64,000 bases of DNA, taken from the NCBI GenBank assembly GCA_028533045.1, contig JAQQAP010000009.1, positions 1 to 64,000 on the forward strand. The letters run 5' to 3'. Below are positions 22,928 to 30,960 of this stretch, one piece after another. This DNA is from Spirochaetales bacterium. Lineage in GTDB: Bacteria; Spirochaetota; Spirochaetia; DSM-2461. The position numbers and the translations under genes were made by a program. Numbering within the stretch: the first letter of the stretch is position 1; every line of letters begins with the position of its first letter. The notes beneath the pieces are model-generated. The model had not been told where the DNA came from, made no database searches, and saw only the letters and a program-made list of their open reading frames with translations.

Positions 22928-24445
22928 ATGTTAGCAGACTGGCCCATCCTCAGTTTGACCATCTGGTTACCCATCGTTGGTGGCTTACTGGTTCTCGCAA
23001 GTGGAGACAAGGCAGCCAACGCCACGCGCTGGACGGCCCTGACCATTGCGATCCTCACATTCCTTGTGAGTCTGCCGCTTTACTCGTCTTTTGACGCGTC
23101 TACAGCAAGTATGCAGTTCGTGGAGCGCGCAAGCTGGATCGAACTGTTCAATATTGAGTACTACCTTGGGGTGGACGGCATTTCCATGCCGTTGATTATC
23201 CTCACGACCTTTATCACGATTCTGGTGATAATTGCCGGTTGGGAGGTTATTCAGTACAAACCCTCCCACTACATGGCGGCGTTCCTGATCATGGAAGGTG
23301 TCATGATCGGCGTATTCTCAGCCCTGGATGCCATGCTGTTCTACGTGTTCTGGGAAGCGATGTTGATACCGATGTTCCTGATCATCGGTGTCTGGGGTGG
23401 CCCGAACCGGGTTTATGCCACTATCAAGTTCTTCATCTACACATTTTTCGGATCGGTATTCATGCTGGTCGCCCTGATCTACATGTATTTCCAGGCCGGC
23501 AGTTTCGATATCCTTGCATTCCATGATCTGAAAATGGATCTGAGTGTCCAGATCCTGATCTTTATCGCCTTCCTGATGGCGTTTGCTGTCAAGGTGCCGA
23601 TGTGGCCGGTACACACCTGGTTGCCGGATGCGCATGTCGAGGCGCCAACCGGTGGTTCCGTTATTCTGGCGGCCATCATGCTGAAGATCGGCGGCTACGG
23701 CTTCCTGCGTTTCAGTCTGCCGATTACGCCGGATGCAAGCCAGCACCTGGATTGGTTGATCATTACCATCTCCCTGATCGCTATCGTTTACATCAGCTTC
23801 GTGGCGCTGGTACAGCAGGACATGAAGAAGCTGATCGCCTACTCATCCATTGCGCACATGGGTTTTGTTACCCTGGGTTTCTTCATCGTGTTCATGATTG
23901 CCCAGAACGGTAACGCCAATGGTGGCGCGTTGCTGGGTATGGAAGGTGGCATGGTACAGATGGTGTCGCACGGTTTTGTCTCGGCCGCGATGTTCCTCTG
24001 TGTCGGCGTGTTGTATGACCGCCTGCACAGTCGCCAGATAGCCGACTATGGCGGTGTGGTTCACAGCATGCCCATCTTCGCCGGTTTCATGGTGTTCTTC
24101 GCTATGTCGAATGCGGGCTTGCCCGGTACCTCGGGGTTCGTGGGCGAATTCATGGTCATCCTGGCCAGCTTCCGTGCTGACTTCTGGTTTGCTTTCCTTG
24201 CGGCAACTACCTTGATTACCGGTGCTGCCTACACCCTGTGGATGATTAAACGAGTGGTGTTTGGTCCCGTGGCCAGTGACAAGGTCGCTGCACTGAAGGA
24301 TATCAGTGGGCGCGAGTTTCTGGTGCTTGGCTCACTTGCAATCGCCGTGTTGGCGCTCGGGCTCTGGCCCGCGCCTCTGGTTGAGGTGATGGATGTGTCC
24401 GTCGCCAATCTTCTGAAACATATTGCGGTAACAAAAATACCCTAA
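22928..24445 (+). CDS. nuoM: NADH-quinone oxidoreductase subunit M
   Basis: Antiporter-like proton pump subunit (ND4 type) in the membrane arm. Key features: FYVFWEAMLIPMFLIIG with the essential glutamate, HTWLPDAHVEAPTGGSVILA, and LIAYSSIAHMGFV. 505 residues; 19 bp after nuoL. Confidence 0.97.
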   Translation: MLADWPILSLTIWLPIVGGLLVLASGDKAANATRWTALTIAILTFLVSLPLYSSFDASTASMQFVERASWIELFNIEYYLGVDGISMPLIILTTFITILVIIAGWEVIQYKPSHYMAAFLIMEGVMIGVFSALDAMLFYVFWEAMLIPMFLIIGVWGGPNRVYATIKFFIYTFFGSVFMLVALIYMYFQAGSFDILAFHDLKMDLSVQILIFIAFLMAFAVKVPMWPVHTWLPDAHVEAPTGGSVILAAIMLKIGGYGFLRFSLPITPDASQHLDWLIITISLIAIVYISFVALVQQDMKKLIAYSSIAHMGFVTLGFFIVFMIAQNGNANGGALLGMEGGMVQMVSHGFVSAAMFLCVGVLYDRLHSRQIADYGGVVHSMPIFAGFMVFFAMSNAGLPGTSGFVGEFMVILASFRADFWFAFLAATTLITGAAYTLWMIKRVVFGPVASDKVAALKDISGREFLVLGSLAIAVLALGLWPAPLVEVMDVSVANLLKHIAVTKIP

Positions 24446-24476
24446 CCGGCCCCATTCAAGGAATTGGTGAGATTCG

Positions 24477-25913
24477 ATGCAATTTGATACATCCAGCCTG
24501 ATACCGGTACTACCGGAGATCTTTATCTTGTCAGCGGCCTGTTTGATCCTGGTGGTGGATCTGTTTCTTAAAGAGGAACAACGGGTAGTCAGTTACGGCA
24601 TGACCCTGATCAGTCTGCTGCTGGCGATTATAGTCACCATGATGACCGCGCCGACCGAAACGCAGATTGTGTTCGACGGCAGTGTTGTACGGGATGGTAT
24701 GTCTGACATTTTGAAAATCGCCATATTCATTGTCAGTGCTGGTGCCTTCCTCTATTCGAAGGATTACCTGCGGGACCGGGATCTGTTTAAGGGCGAGTAC
24801 TATGTGCTCGGTCTGTTCGCCATCTTGGGCATGATGGTGATGATCTCGGCCAACAGCTTCCTGACGGTCTATCTGGGTGTGGAGCTGCTTGCGCTCAGTT
24901 TCTACGCACTGGTCGCCTTTAACCGGGATTCCACCGGTGGCGCAGAGGCCGCGATGAAATATTTTGTGCTGGGCGCGCTGGCATCCGGTATGTTGCTCTA
25001 CGGTATCTCAATGATCTACGGCGCAACCGGATCCATCGAGTTCCAGGCCATCAGCAGTGGCTTGACCAATCCCGACGTGAACAAGATTGTTCTGGTCTTC
25101 GGGCTGGTGTTCGTGGTCATCGGCATGGCCTTCAAGTTTGGCGCGGTACCGTTCCATATGTGGGTGCCGGATGTGTATGAAGGAGCGCCCACCGCTGTAG
25201 TGACCTTGCTTGGTAGTGCGCCAAAGATCGCCGCATTCGCATTGGCCATAAGGATGCTGGTAGACGGCCTGGGCGGGCTGCATGGCGATTGGCAATATAT
25301 GCTGGTGATCCTCTCTATTCTCTCCATGGGCGTGGGTAATGTCATCGCCATTGCCCAGGGCAATATCAAGCGCATGCTGGCCTACTCGACCATTTCCCAT
25401 GTGGGTTTCATCCTGCTGGGCATACTTGCCGGTACAAGTACGGGTTATACAGCCGCGATGTTTTATACCATCGTCTATGCAATCATGGCCCTGGGTGCTT
25501 TCGGCATCGTAATGCTGCTGAGTCGCCGTGGCTTTGAAGCGGAGAACCTCGATGACTACAAGGGGCTTAACGAGCGCAGTCCCTGGTTTGCCGGCATGAT
25601 GCTGCTGGTGATGTTCTCCATGGCGGGTGTGCCACCCACCGTTGGTTTCTTTGCCAAGATGGTGGTGCTGGAAGCGGTCATCAGTGTGGATATGACCTGG
25701 CTGGCGCTGGTGGGCGTGTTCTTCTCCATCATTGGTGCCTTCTACTACCTGCGTATCGTCAAGCTGATGTATTTCGACAAGCCGGTGGATGACACGCCAC
25801 TGACGGCTGGCGTGGACACCCAGATCGCTTTGTCGGTGAACGGGCTCTCCATGTTGGCCTTGGGTATGTTCCCGGCCGGTTTGCTGTCGCTCTGCGCGGC
25901 CGCCATGGGATAA
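24477..25913 (+). CDS. nuoN: NADH-quinone oxidoreductase subunit N
   Basis: Antiporter-like proton pump subunit (ND2 type), the last gene of the operon. Shows TVYLGVELLALSFYALVAF, HMWVPDVYEGAPTAVV and MLAYSTISHVGF. 478 residues. A terminator follows 26 bp downstream. Confidence 0.97.
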   Translation: MQFDTSSLIPVLPEIFILSAACLILVVDLFLKEEQRVVSYGMTLISLLLAIIVTMMTAPTETQIVFDGSVVRDGMSDILKIAIFIVSAGAFLYSKDYLRDRDLFKGEYYVLGLFAILGMMVMISANSFLTVYLGVELLALSFYALVAFNRDSTGGAEAAMKYFVLGALASGMLLYGISMIYGATGSIEFQAISSGLTNPDVNKIVLVFGLVFVVIGMAFKFGAVPFHMWVPDVYEGAPTAVVTLLGSAPKIAAFALAIRMLVDGLGGLHGDWQYMLVILSILSMGVGNVIAIAQGNIKRMLAYSTISHVGFILLGILAGTSTGYTAAMFYTIVYAIMALGAFGIVMLLSRRGFEAENLDDYKGLNERSPWFAGMMLLVMFSMAGVPPTVGFFAKMVVLEAVISVDMTWLALVGVFFSIIGAFYYLRIVKLMYFDKPVDDTPLTAGVDTQIALSVNGLSMLALGMFPAGLLSLCAAAMG

Positions 25914-25939
25914 CGACCGGTACATAACAACCCTTACCA

Positions 25940-25967
25940 AGCCCTGTCCTTGTGACGGGGCTTTTTT
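25940..25967 (+). terminator. Terminator of the nuo operon
   Basis: AGCCCTGTC pairs with GACGGGGCT (one T-G pair) around CTTGT and runs into TTTTTT. It marks the end of the clearly gammaproteobacterial coding sequence. Confidence 0.92.
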
Positions 25968-26081
25968 GACAGCAAAACAGTCACAGACTAACGGCCGGAT
26001 TATTAGTTTCAATTAATCCGGCTAATTGCTTGAAGAGGGGTTGCCAAAGCTGATTTATCTGCGTATTATCTGCCCTCCAGA

Positions 26082-26155
26082 TGCGGGGTGGAGCAGTCTG
26101 GCAGCTCGTCGGGCTCATAACCCGAAGGCCGGAGGTTCGAGTCCTTCCCCTGCTA
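26082..26155 (+). tRNA. Initiator tRNA-Met (CAT), no encoded CCA
   Basis: The anticodon stem-loop CGGG-CTCATAA-CCCG carries the three G-C pairs typical of initiator tRNA, and the first acceptor pair is unpaired (T1/T72), also an initiator trait. The acceptor stem has a further G-T pair, and the gene ends in CTGCTAAG with no CCA. An initiator tRNA between nuoN and rimP-nusA is usual in gammaproteobacteria, but there CCA is normally encoded, as in the tRNA-Leu of this window. The 3' half may therefore belong to the other genome. Confidence 0.9.
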
Positions 26156-26162
26156 AGTTTTT

Positions 26163-26193
26163 AAAGAGCAAGGTTTTACCTTGCTCTTTTTTT
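26163..26193 (+). terminator. Terminator after initiator tRNA
   Basis: A perfect 12-bp stem AAAGAGCAAGGT / ACCTTGCTCTTT with loop TTT, continuing into a T run. It lies 8 bp after the tRNA. Confidence 0.92.
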
Positions 26194-26463
26194 GTTATAA
26201 ACCTCACAGTTTGCCGAAAGATCTGACAGTGAAAATACCAATAAAATAAGGGGAAGGACGAGATCCGAGAAGAGCGCCGACCGACCAGGGAGGGAAAGTT
26301 AACAGGATGTCAACGTCAGCTCTTCGACGGGCCTGGAAGGAACCGGCAGGACGCCGGTGACTGGAAGGCGAGTCTTAACACGCCATACCCCGCACTCCTC
26401 TCCCCAAAATCAGAAAACACCGTCCCCCCCACGATGGTGCACAGCGCCGAGCAAAGCGTAAAA
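26194..26463. other. Non-coding stretch containing or adjoining the inter-genome join
   Basis: No gene is supported here. To the left everything is gammaproteobacterial in type; from 26464 onward the sequence matches a repeat that recurs at 40480 inside the spirochaete part. The base composition changes in steps: AT-rich to about 26250, GC-rich with paired segments to about 26375, then a C-rich run. The exact breakpoint cannot be placed by reading alone and may be inside the tRNA. Confidence 0.6.
26270..26374. ncRNA. Candidate structured RNA with two hairpin domains
   Basis: Two neighbouring, nested stem systems can be drawn. Domain 1: AAGAGC (26270-26275) pairs with GCTCTT (26319-26324) and encloses GTTAACA-gga-TGTCAAC (26298-26314, one mismatch). 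Domain 2: GAC-gg-GCCT (26326-26334) pairs with AGGC-ga-GTC (26366-26374) and encloses ACCGGC-aggac-GCCGGT (26342-26358). The strand is not known, and I recognise no family. Pairing was found by eye, not by folding software. Confidence 0.4.
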
Positions 26464-26630
26464 TCCCGCCGATACCCCCCCTTTTCAAAACTTTTTTCAC
26501 TTTTTTTGAGAATTCTTGTCGGAATTCGCGTTTTTGCTCGTAGGTATAGTATGTAGGCTGGCCAACCTTACGAAAAAAACAAACCGGGGCACCGCCCCAA
26601 GGAGCAAAGAAAATGAAAGTTATTGATTAT
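26464..26630 (+). repeat. 167-bp leader repeat, copy 1 (truncated gene)
   Basis: Matches 40480-40646 without gaps; I count four mismatches, all in the first 40 bp. It contains a ribosome site (AAGGAG) and the first six codons (MKVIDY) of the gene that is intact at 40629. Identity stops exactly after the sixth codon, one base before the 4-bp sequence duplicated by the IS element. The reading frame here ends soon after in unrelated DNA, so this copy cannot make the 58-residue product. Confidence 0.9.
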
Positions 26631-26635
26631 TATCT

Positions 26636-27617
26636 AAGAGGCCGAATTTCGAGTTTATACCAATAAGAGCTTCTCTTTAAAAAGAGATTTAAAGCACCAT
26701 GCTGAGATTGAGTAAATGTAATGCCTGAAGAAGCCAGTAATGCTTCTCGGGAGATTGGTTTCTAAAAGGAATCGTTCCTTCAGGATTCCCCATATTGTTT
26801 CAATCTTGCTTCTTTTTTTAAAGAGAATGCTCTGTTCCTTTGTCATCACACGTTTCATATTTTTCCTGGTAGCAATAAACAATCTCCCAACTGAGTCAAG
26901 AACTCGTTTAAACACTTCTTCCTTAACGAGATACCCTGCATCACCGACAAGCGTTCCATGGATTTTTCTACTCATGGGTTCTAAAAAGTTCTTATCATTA
27001 GGGCTACCAGGAGAAAACATAATGTCTTCTAAAAATCCTTCATCATTACAAACCCCATGTAATTTGAAGCCAAAGAACCATCCCTTTGTAGATCGCCCCC
27101 GACTTGCAAGCCCTTCGCCAACTTTATTCCTATAAATATTGTAATTTTTGCAGATTTGAAGAGATGTGGAATCAATGAAATGAATCCCTGTTCTACATTT
27201 TTGTCTTCCTAAGAAAAGAAGAAACTGAAGAAATAGTATCATAGCCGTAAAGGATTTATTGGTTGCTTTCAAAAAGTTCTCATAATTTGGCATATTCGGA
27301 AATTCATCCTGATAACGATCTAATACCAATTTGTGGAATGATTTAAGATCTATTGATCTAGTGTAAAATCTTATTATATTGAGAGTTACGACTTCAGGAA
27401 GAGAGAGTTTCGGTTTAGGGCCTCTTTTCCCGTTGAACGATTTGCTTACTAATTTCCAAACCTCTTCATGTTGGATGGATTTGAAAAAATCATCAATAAT
27501 CGTGTATAATCCTACTATATTCATACTTCCTCCCATCGTATGTTTTTGTCCATAAACAAATTATACAATGAGAGGAAGTTTTATAATAGTCCATTAAAAC
27601 TCGAATTTCGGCCTTTT
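26636..27617 (-). mobile_element. IS982-family insertion sequence, 982 bp
   Basis: A complete element: one transposase gene bounded by 21-bp inverted ends (26636-26656 and 27597-27617; core AGGCCGAATTTCGAGTTT against AGGCCGAAATTCGAGTTT, two mismatches over the 21 bp). It is flanked by a direct repeat ATCT at 26632-26635 and 27618-27621, consistent with a target duplication. Size, end length and transposase type all fit IS982. It has an intact frame and may be active. It separates the truncated leader repeat from a truncated sensor gene. Confidence 0.9.
26655..27524 (-). CDS. IS982-family transposase
   Basis: A DDE transposase that cuts and pastes its own element. Family features: N-terminal IDDFFKSIQ, the first catalytic Asp in HFIDSTSLQIC, the typical GRSTKGWFFGFKLHG stretch, the second Asp in LVGDAGYL and the Glu in KRSKIETIWG. 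I start at ATG 27524 (MNIVGLYTIIDDFF), which has GGGAGGAAG just upstream; an ATG four codons earlier lies on the ribosome site itself. 289 residues, normal length; the stop codon lies in the inverted end. Confidence 0.93.
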   Translation of the reverse strand: MNIVGLYTIIDDFFKSIQHEEVWKLVSKSFNGKRGPKPKLSLPEVVTLNIIRFYTRSIDLKSFHKLVLDRYQDEFPNMPNYENFLKATNKSFTAMILFLQFLLFLGRQKCRTGIHFIDSTSLQICKNYNIYRNKVGEGLASRGRSTKGWFFGFKLHGVCNDEGFLEDIMFSPGSPNDKNFLEPMSRKIHGTLVGDAGYLVKEEVFKRVLDSVGRLFIATRKNMKRVMTKEQSILFKKRSKIETIWGILKERFLLETNLPRSITGFFRHYIYSISAWCFKSLFKEKLLLV

Positions 27618-27621
27618 ATCT

Positions 27622-27865
27622 GCTTCTCATAGTAACAGGTGAACTCATTAATCTGATTGGAAGCCCAGGTAAGGACGCCGTCGACATTCTGTTTTTTAAA
27701 AAGCTCGTAGAGCAATGTGCCCCCGGCCCCGACCACGCCGGAGTCAATGGTGATAAGATTGGTATTATGCTTTTTAGCCGCCTGGCGCACACCTTGCCAT
27801 ATAGCAAACCCCACGGGAGTCCCGATGGGGCGAGTCATAAAACCGATTGTCTTTTTATTATTCAC
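27622..27865 (-). pseudogene. Truncated periplasmic-binding-protein-like sensor or regulator gene
   Basis: The first ~81 codons of a gene starting with GTG at 27865 behind GGGGAGGT. The sequence KTIGFMTRPIGTPVGFAIWQGV followed by DGVLTWASNQINEFTCYYE resembles the N-terminal ligand-binding fold of LacI-type regulators, also found fused to GGDEF or kinase domains in spirochaetes. It is cut at the IS element; the remainder is not found on the other side of the IS. It therefore lacks any output domain and is presumed dead. Confidence 0.7.
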
Positions 27866-27920
27866 AGAAACCTACCTCCCCGTACAAGTGTTAAGTATAG
27901 TAAAGGGAAGGTCTGAATGC

Positions 27921-27948
27921 AAAAAAGACCGGACAAAAATGTCCGGTC
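27921..27948 (-). terminator. Terminator of the TRAP transporter operon
   Basis: On the minus strand GACCGGACA pairs with TGTCCGGTC around a four-base loop and continues into TTTTTT. It lies 20 bp beyond the dctM-like stop codon. Confidence 0.88.
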
Positions 27949-27967
27949 CAGGAGAAAAAAGTACAGT

Positions 27968-29266
27968 TTACATAAACTGCGGAGTAATTAGCTTGGGAAG
28001 TGCTAAGGAGATTCCCGGTATTAAACAAATGAGAAGAAGAATAAGGAACATGGGAAGCAGAATAATAGCGACATCCTTAAGAACATTATGTACCTTCTCT
28101 TCACCAATCCGCGCCGCAATAAGCAGACACAATCCGTAAGGAGGAGTTACCAGCCCGAATCCCAGGGCCACAACACCAATAATGGAAAAGTGGATGGGAT
28201 GAATTCCCGCTTCCAGAGCAATGGGGTACAGAACACCCCCCATAATAATGATCGCCGGAATAGCATCGATAAAAAGCCCTACAACCAGAAAGATAAGAGC
28301 CACAATCAAAGTGATCCCCACCGGTCCAATAGAGAGGGCGGAAATAGCTTCCACCAGAGCATAGGGCACTTTATGATAAGAAAGAAGCCAACTAAAGGCA
28401 GAAGCTGTTCCCACACAAAAGAGAGAAATTGCTGCCAGTCGAGCCGTATCGCTAAGGATCTTGCCAAACTTCTTAATAGTAATGGTTTTATTTATGAATC
28501 CCAAAGCCATGGTATAAAGTACGGCAATGGCCGAAGCTTCAGTGGGGGTAAACCAGCCAAAGGTAATCCCACCCAGAATGATAAGAGGTGTCATTAACCC
28601 GGGAAGGGCCTCGCCAAAGGCTTTGAGGAAATCAACAAAATTAGACTTACTATACACGGGGTACTTATATTTTACCGCATACACGTAAACGGTAATCATC
28701 ATGGAAAGCCCCAGCATAACACCGGGAATAATTCCCGCCATAAAAAGGGAACCCACCGAAATAGACATGGTACCGCCCCAAATAAGCATGAGAATACTGG
28801 GGGGAATAATAACACCCATTACACTGGAACAGGCGGTAATGGCAATGGAAAACTTCCGGTCATAGCCTTCATTAACCATCTGGGGAATTAGGATTTTACC
28901 AATACCGGCCGCATCGGCGGTGGATGAACCGGATACACCGGCAAAAAGCATACTTACGAATACGTTTACGTGCCCCAAACCGCCCGGAAGGTGACCGACC
29001 GAATGACGGGACATTTTCATCAGTTTTTCCGTTACCCCGCTGGAGTTCATAAGGTTTGCCGCCAGCAAAAAGAAGGGAACAGAAAGCAATAGGAAAGAGT
29101 TGAACGAGCTGTAAACCCGGTCGATCAAGGCAAAGAAAGAGACATGATCGGTTACGAGAATAACAGGGATACAGGCCAATCCCAGAGCGTAGGCCACGGG
29201 TACTTTGAGAAATACGAGGAGCAGAAAAACTCCGAATAACAAAAGGGCAATTCCTAAGGGACCCAT
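27968..29266 (-). CDS. TRAP transporter large permease (DctM type)
   Basis: The large membrane subunit of a tripartite ATP-independent periplasmic transporter, which uses an ion gradient to import solutes delivered by the binding protein. 432 residues of almost continuous hydrophobic helices with family motifs: SVPFFLLAANLMNSSGVTEKL, FAGVSGSSTADAAGIGKILIPQM, PPSILMLIWGG and TPTEASAIAVLY. It follows the small permease by 2 bp. The substrate cannot be told from the sequence. Confidence 0.94.
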   Translation of the reverse strand: MGPLGIALLLFGVFLLLVFLKVPVAYALGLACIPVILVTDHVSFFALIDRVYSSFNSFLLLSVPFFLLAANLMNSSGVTEKLMKMSRHSVGHLPGGLGHVNVFVSMLFAGVSGSSTADAAGIGKILIPQMVNEGYDRKFSIAITACSSVMGVIIPPSILMLIWGGTMSISVGSLFMAGIIPGVMLGLSMMITVYVYAVKYKYPVYSKSNFVDFLKAFGEALPGLMTPLIILGGITFGWFTPTEASAIAVLYTMALGFINKTITIKKFGKILSDTARLAAISLFCVGTASAFSWLLSYHKVPYALVEAISALSIGPVGITLIVALIFLVVGLFIDAIPAIIIMGGVLYPIALEAGIHPIHFSIIGVVALGFGLVTPPYGLCLLIAARIGEEKVHNVLKDVAIILLPMFLILLLICLIPGISLALPKLITPQFM

Positions 29267-29268
29267 AA

Positions 29269-29751
29269 CTAGCGACCTTCCTTATTAAATTGATTAACAA
29301 ACATTTCTATAATAAAAAGCAGGGACAGGATTCCAAAAGCCGGAATGGCGGCTCCCACCCAAATCATGGAGATCTGAGCGATATCGGAAATATCCCAAAT
29401 CATAACTTTGGCGTATTTAAAACCTCGAATAGCAAAAATGGCGGACATGGCGGTCAAGGCCACTAGGACACCAAGATCCCAAATCTTGTTTACCACTTTG
29501 GACTTGCTCTTTTGCAGGAGGCTAACGGTAAAGTGAGTGCCTTCCCGTATACCAATGGAAGCACCCAGAAAAATAACCCAAATGAGGAGGAACCGGGCGA
29601 TTTCCTCGGTCCATAGAAAATGGGGAAGAAAGGGTAGCAGTCTGGTTAGTACCTGAATAGATACGATCAGAAGAAGAACAGACATCAAAAAGGTCTGCAA
29701 GTATACCAGCCCCCGGTACATTTTATTCATAATATTCTTATACAAATTCAT
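29269..29751 (-). CDS. TRAP transporter small permease (DctQ type)
   Basis: The four-helix small membrane subunit of the TRAP transporter, 160 residues. The family pattern WTEEIARFLLIWVIFLGASIGIREGTHF is clear (key residues E, R and the GAS...R...H block). It sits between the binding protein and the large permease in the usual order. Confidence 0.9.
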   Translation of the reverse strand: MNLYKNIMNKMYRGLVYLQTFLMSVLLLIVSIQVLTRLLPFLPHFLWTEEIARFLLIWVIFLGASIGIREGTHFTVSLLQKSKSKVVNKIWDLGVLVALTAMSAIFAIRGFKYAKVMIWDISDIAQISMIWVGAAIPAFGILSLLFIIEMFVNQFNKEGR

Positions 29752-29764
29752 TCTAAACCTTTTT

Positions 29765-29794
29765 AAAAAAGGATGCCCCCCGCAAGAGACATCC
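29765..29794 (-). terminator. Hairpin with T-tract between dctP-like and dctQ-like genes
   Basis: On the minus strand GGATGTC ... GGCATCC forms an imperfect stem followed by TTTTTTAA. It lies 11 bp after the binding-protein stop codon and before the permease genes. An intergenic hairpin here would let the binding protein be made in excess over the permeases, as is common in transporter operons. Confidence 0.65.
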
Positions 29795-29804
29795 TTTGAT
29801 AAGA

Positions 29805-30830
29805 CTATTCTACAGACTGAATAGCATTGTAGAGATCGGTGAAACCGTTTTCTTCAACGAATTCCATAAGAGCGGGAGTTGCTCTTCTTCTAAACTCAGC
29901 CTTGTCCTCGTCGGAGAACTCGTGAGCATAGGCAAGACCGGCATCTACAAGCTTGGCCAATTCGGCGTCAGCCATGTCAAGTTCGTACTGGGAACCGTAT
30001 TCACCGGCTTCTTTACCGGCTTTAAGTACGGCAGCCTGAACGGTGGGAGACAATTTCTTAAAAGTAGATTCAGAGATAAAGAGAGGTCTAACGGTAATAG
30101 CATGCTCATTCATGGTGTAGTGAGGAGCTACTTCGAAGAATCTCATGGAAGAGAATCCCACTTTTTCGTTTTCCAGACCCTGGATTACACCGGTCTGAAC
30201 AGCACTGTAAACTTCGTCGTAAGCGATTACGGAAGGTACAGCACCTACCGAATCGAATACTTTAGCCCAGATGGGAGCACCCATTACACGAAGTTTAAAA
30301 CCCTGGAGGGTATCCATGTCGGTAATGGCGTAGTTGGAAATGATGCTTCGGCTGGCACCACCGGCAAAACCGATGATTCGAATGTTACCCTTATCGATGG
30401 CTTCCTGCGCGATAGGAGCGAAATGCTCACTGGCAAGAACCTTGTTTCTGTGCTCAACACTCTTAAAAATAAGGGGCATATCTACAATGGCAATACTGGG
30501 GATTCTTTTGGAAATGTTACCGGGAGCCAGAATAGCGATGTCCACAGATTCTCCCTGGCTCATGAATCTGAAAAAGTCAGTTTCAACACCAAGAGCTTTG
30601 CTTTCACTAATCTGAAGGTCAATAACCACTTCGTCCTGATATTCGTTTACCAATTCACCAAACTTTTCGTAACATTTGTTAAAAGGGTGAGTAGAGTCGA
30701 ACATTGAAGCAGCGACCAGAGTAATGACTTCCTTTTCTGCAGGAGCTGCAGCTTCTTTTTTAGAACAGCTTACAACCATAGAAAGGAGCAGTAATCCAAA
30801 AATTACCATTTTAGTTAAAGATTTTCTCAT
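29805..30830 (-). CDS. TRAP transporter solute-binding lipoprotein (DctP type)
   Basis: The extracytoplasmic receptor of the TRAP system, 341 residues. It has a signal peptide ending in the lipobox VVSC, so it is lipid-anchored. Core features of the DctP fold: ADAEL near the C-terminus, FKLRVMGAPIWAKVFDSVGAVPSVIAYDEVYSAVQTGVIQGLENE (visible in blocks such as LRVMG, PSVIAYDEVYSAVQTGVIQG). The arginine in KLRVMG is the usual carboxylate-binding position, suggesting an organic acid substrate. GGAGG precedes the start codon. Confidence 0.94.
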   Translation of the reverse strand: MRKSLTKMVIFGLLLLSMVVSCSKKEAAAPAEKEVITLVAASMFDSTHPFNKCYEKFGELVNEYQDEVVIDLQISESKALGVETDFFRFMSQGESVDIAILAPGNISKRIPSIAIVDMPLIFKSVEHRNKVLASEHFAPIAQEAIDKGNIRIIGFAGGASRSIISNYAITDMDTLQGFKLRVMGAPIWAKVFDSVGAVPSVIAYDEVYSAVQTGVIQGLENEKVGFSSMRFFEVAPHYTMNEHAITVRPLFISESTFKKLSPTVQAAVLKAGKEAGEYGSQYELDMADAELAKLVDAGLAYAHEFSDEDKAEFRRRATPALMEFVEENGFTDLYNAIQSVE

Positions 30831-30853
30831 AACTTCCTCCGAGAATTTTTAGC

Positions 30854-30915
30854 CGTCCGCTTTGACTTGCGACGGACGATAAGTTATTATCCTATTACAT
30901 TTCTTTAACGGTCAA
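30854..30915 (-). promoter_or_regulatory. Promoter and inverted repeat upstream of the TRAP operon
   Basis: On the minus strand TTGACC (30915-30910) and GATAAT (30891-30886) are 18 bp apart. Downstream, between promoter and ribosome site, CGTCCG ... CGGACG (30854-30878) forms an inverted repeat that could be an operator or a 5' leader hairpin. No regulator gene lies beside the operon apart from the broken sensor gene downstream. Confidence 0.5.
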
Positions 30916-30960
30916 CGAAAAATAATTGGACAATTTTGTGATATAACAATGAAGGAGCTT

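Noticed and set aside
26026..26226. 66-codon open frame over the initiator tRNA
   Set aside because: It reads through the tRNA and its terminator hairpin.
26464..27621. Composite transposon or defence island at the IS element
   Set aside because: Only one IS is present, no second copy in the window, and no toxin, nuclease or defence gene lies beside it.
29796..30707. 303-codon plus-strand open frame
   Set aside because: Shadow of the TRAP binding-protein gene, which has signal peptide, lipobox and ribosome site.
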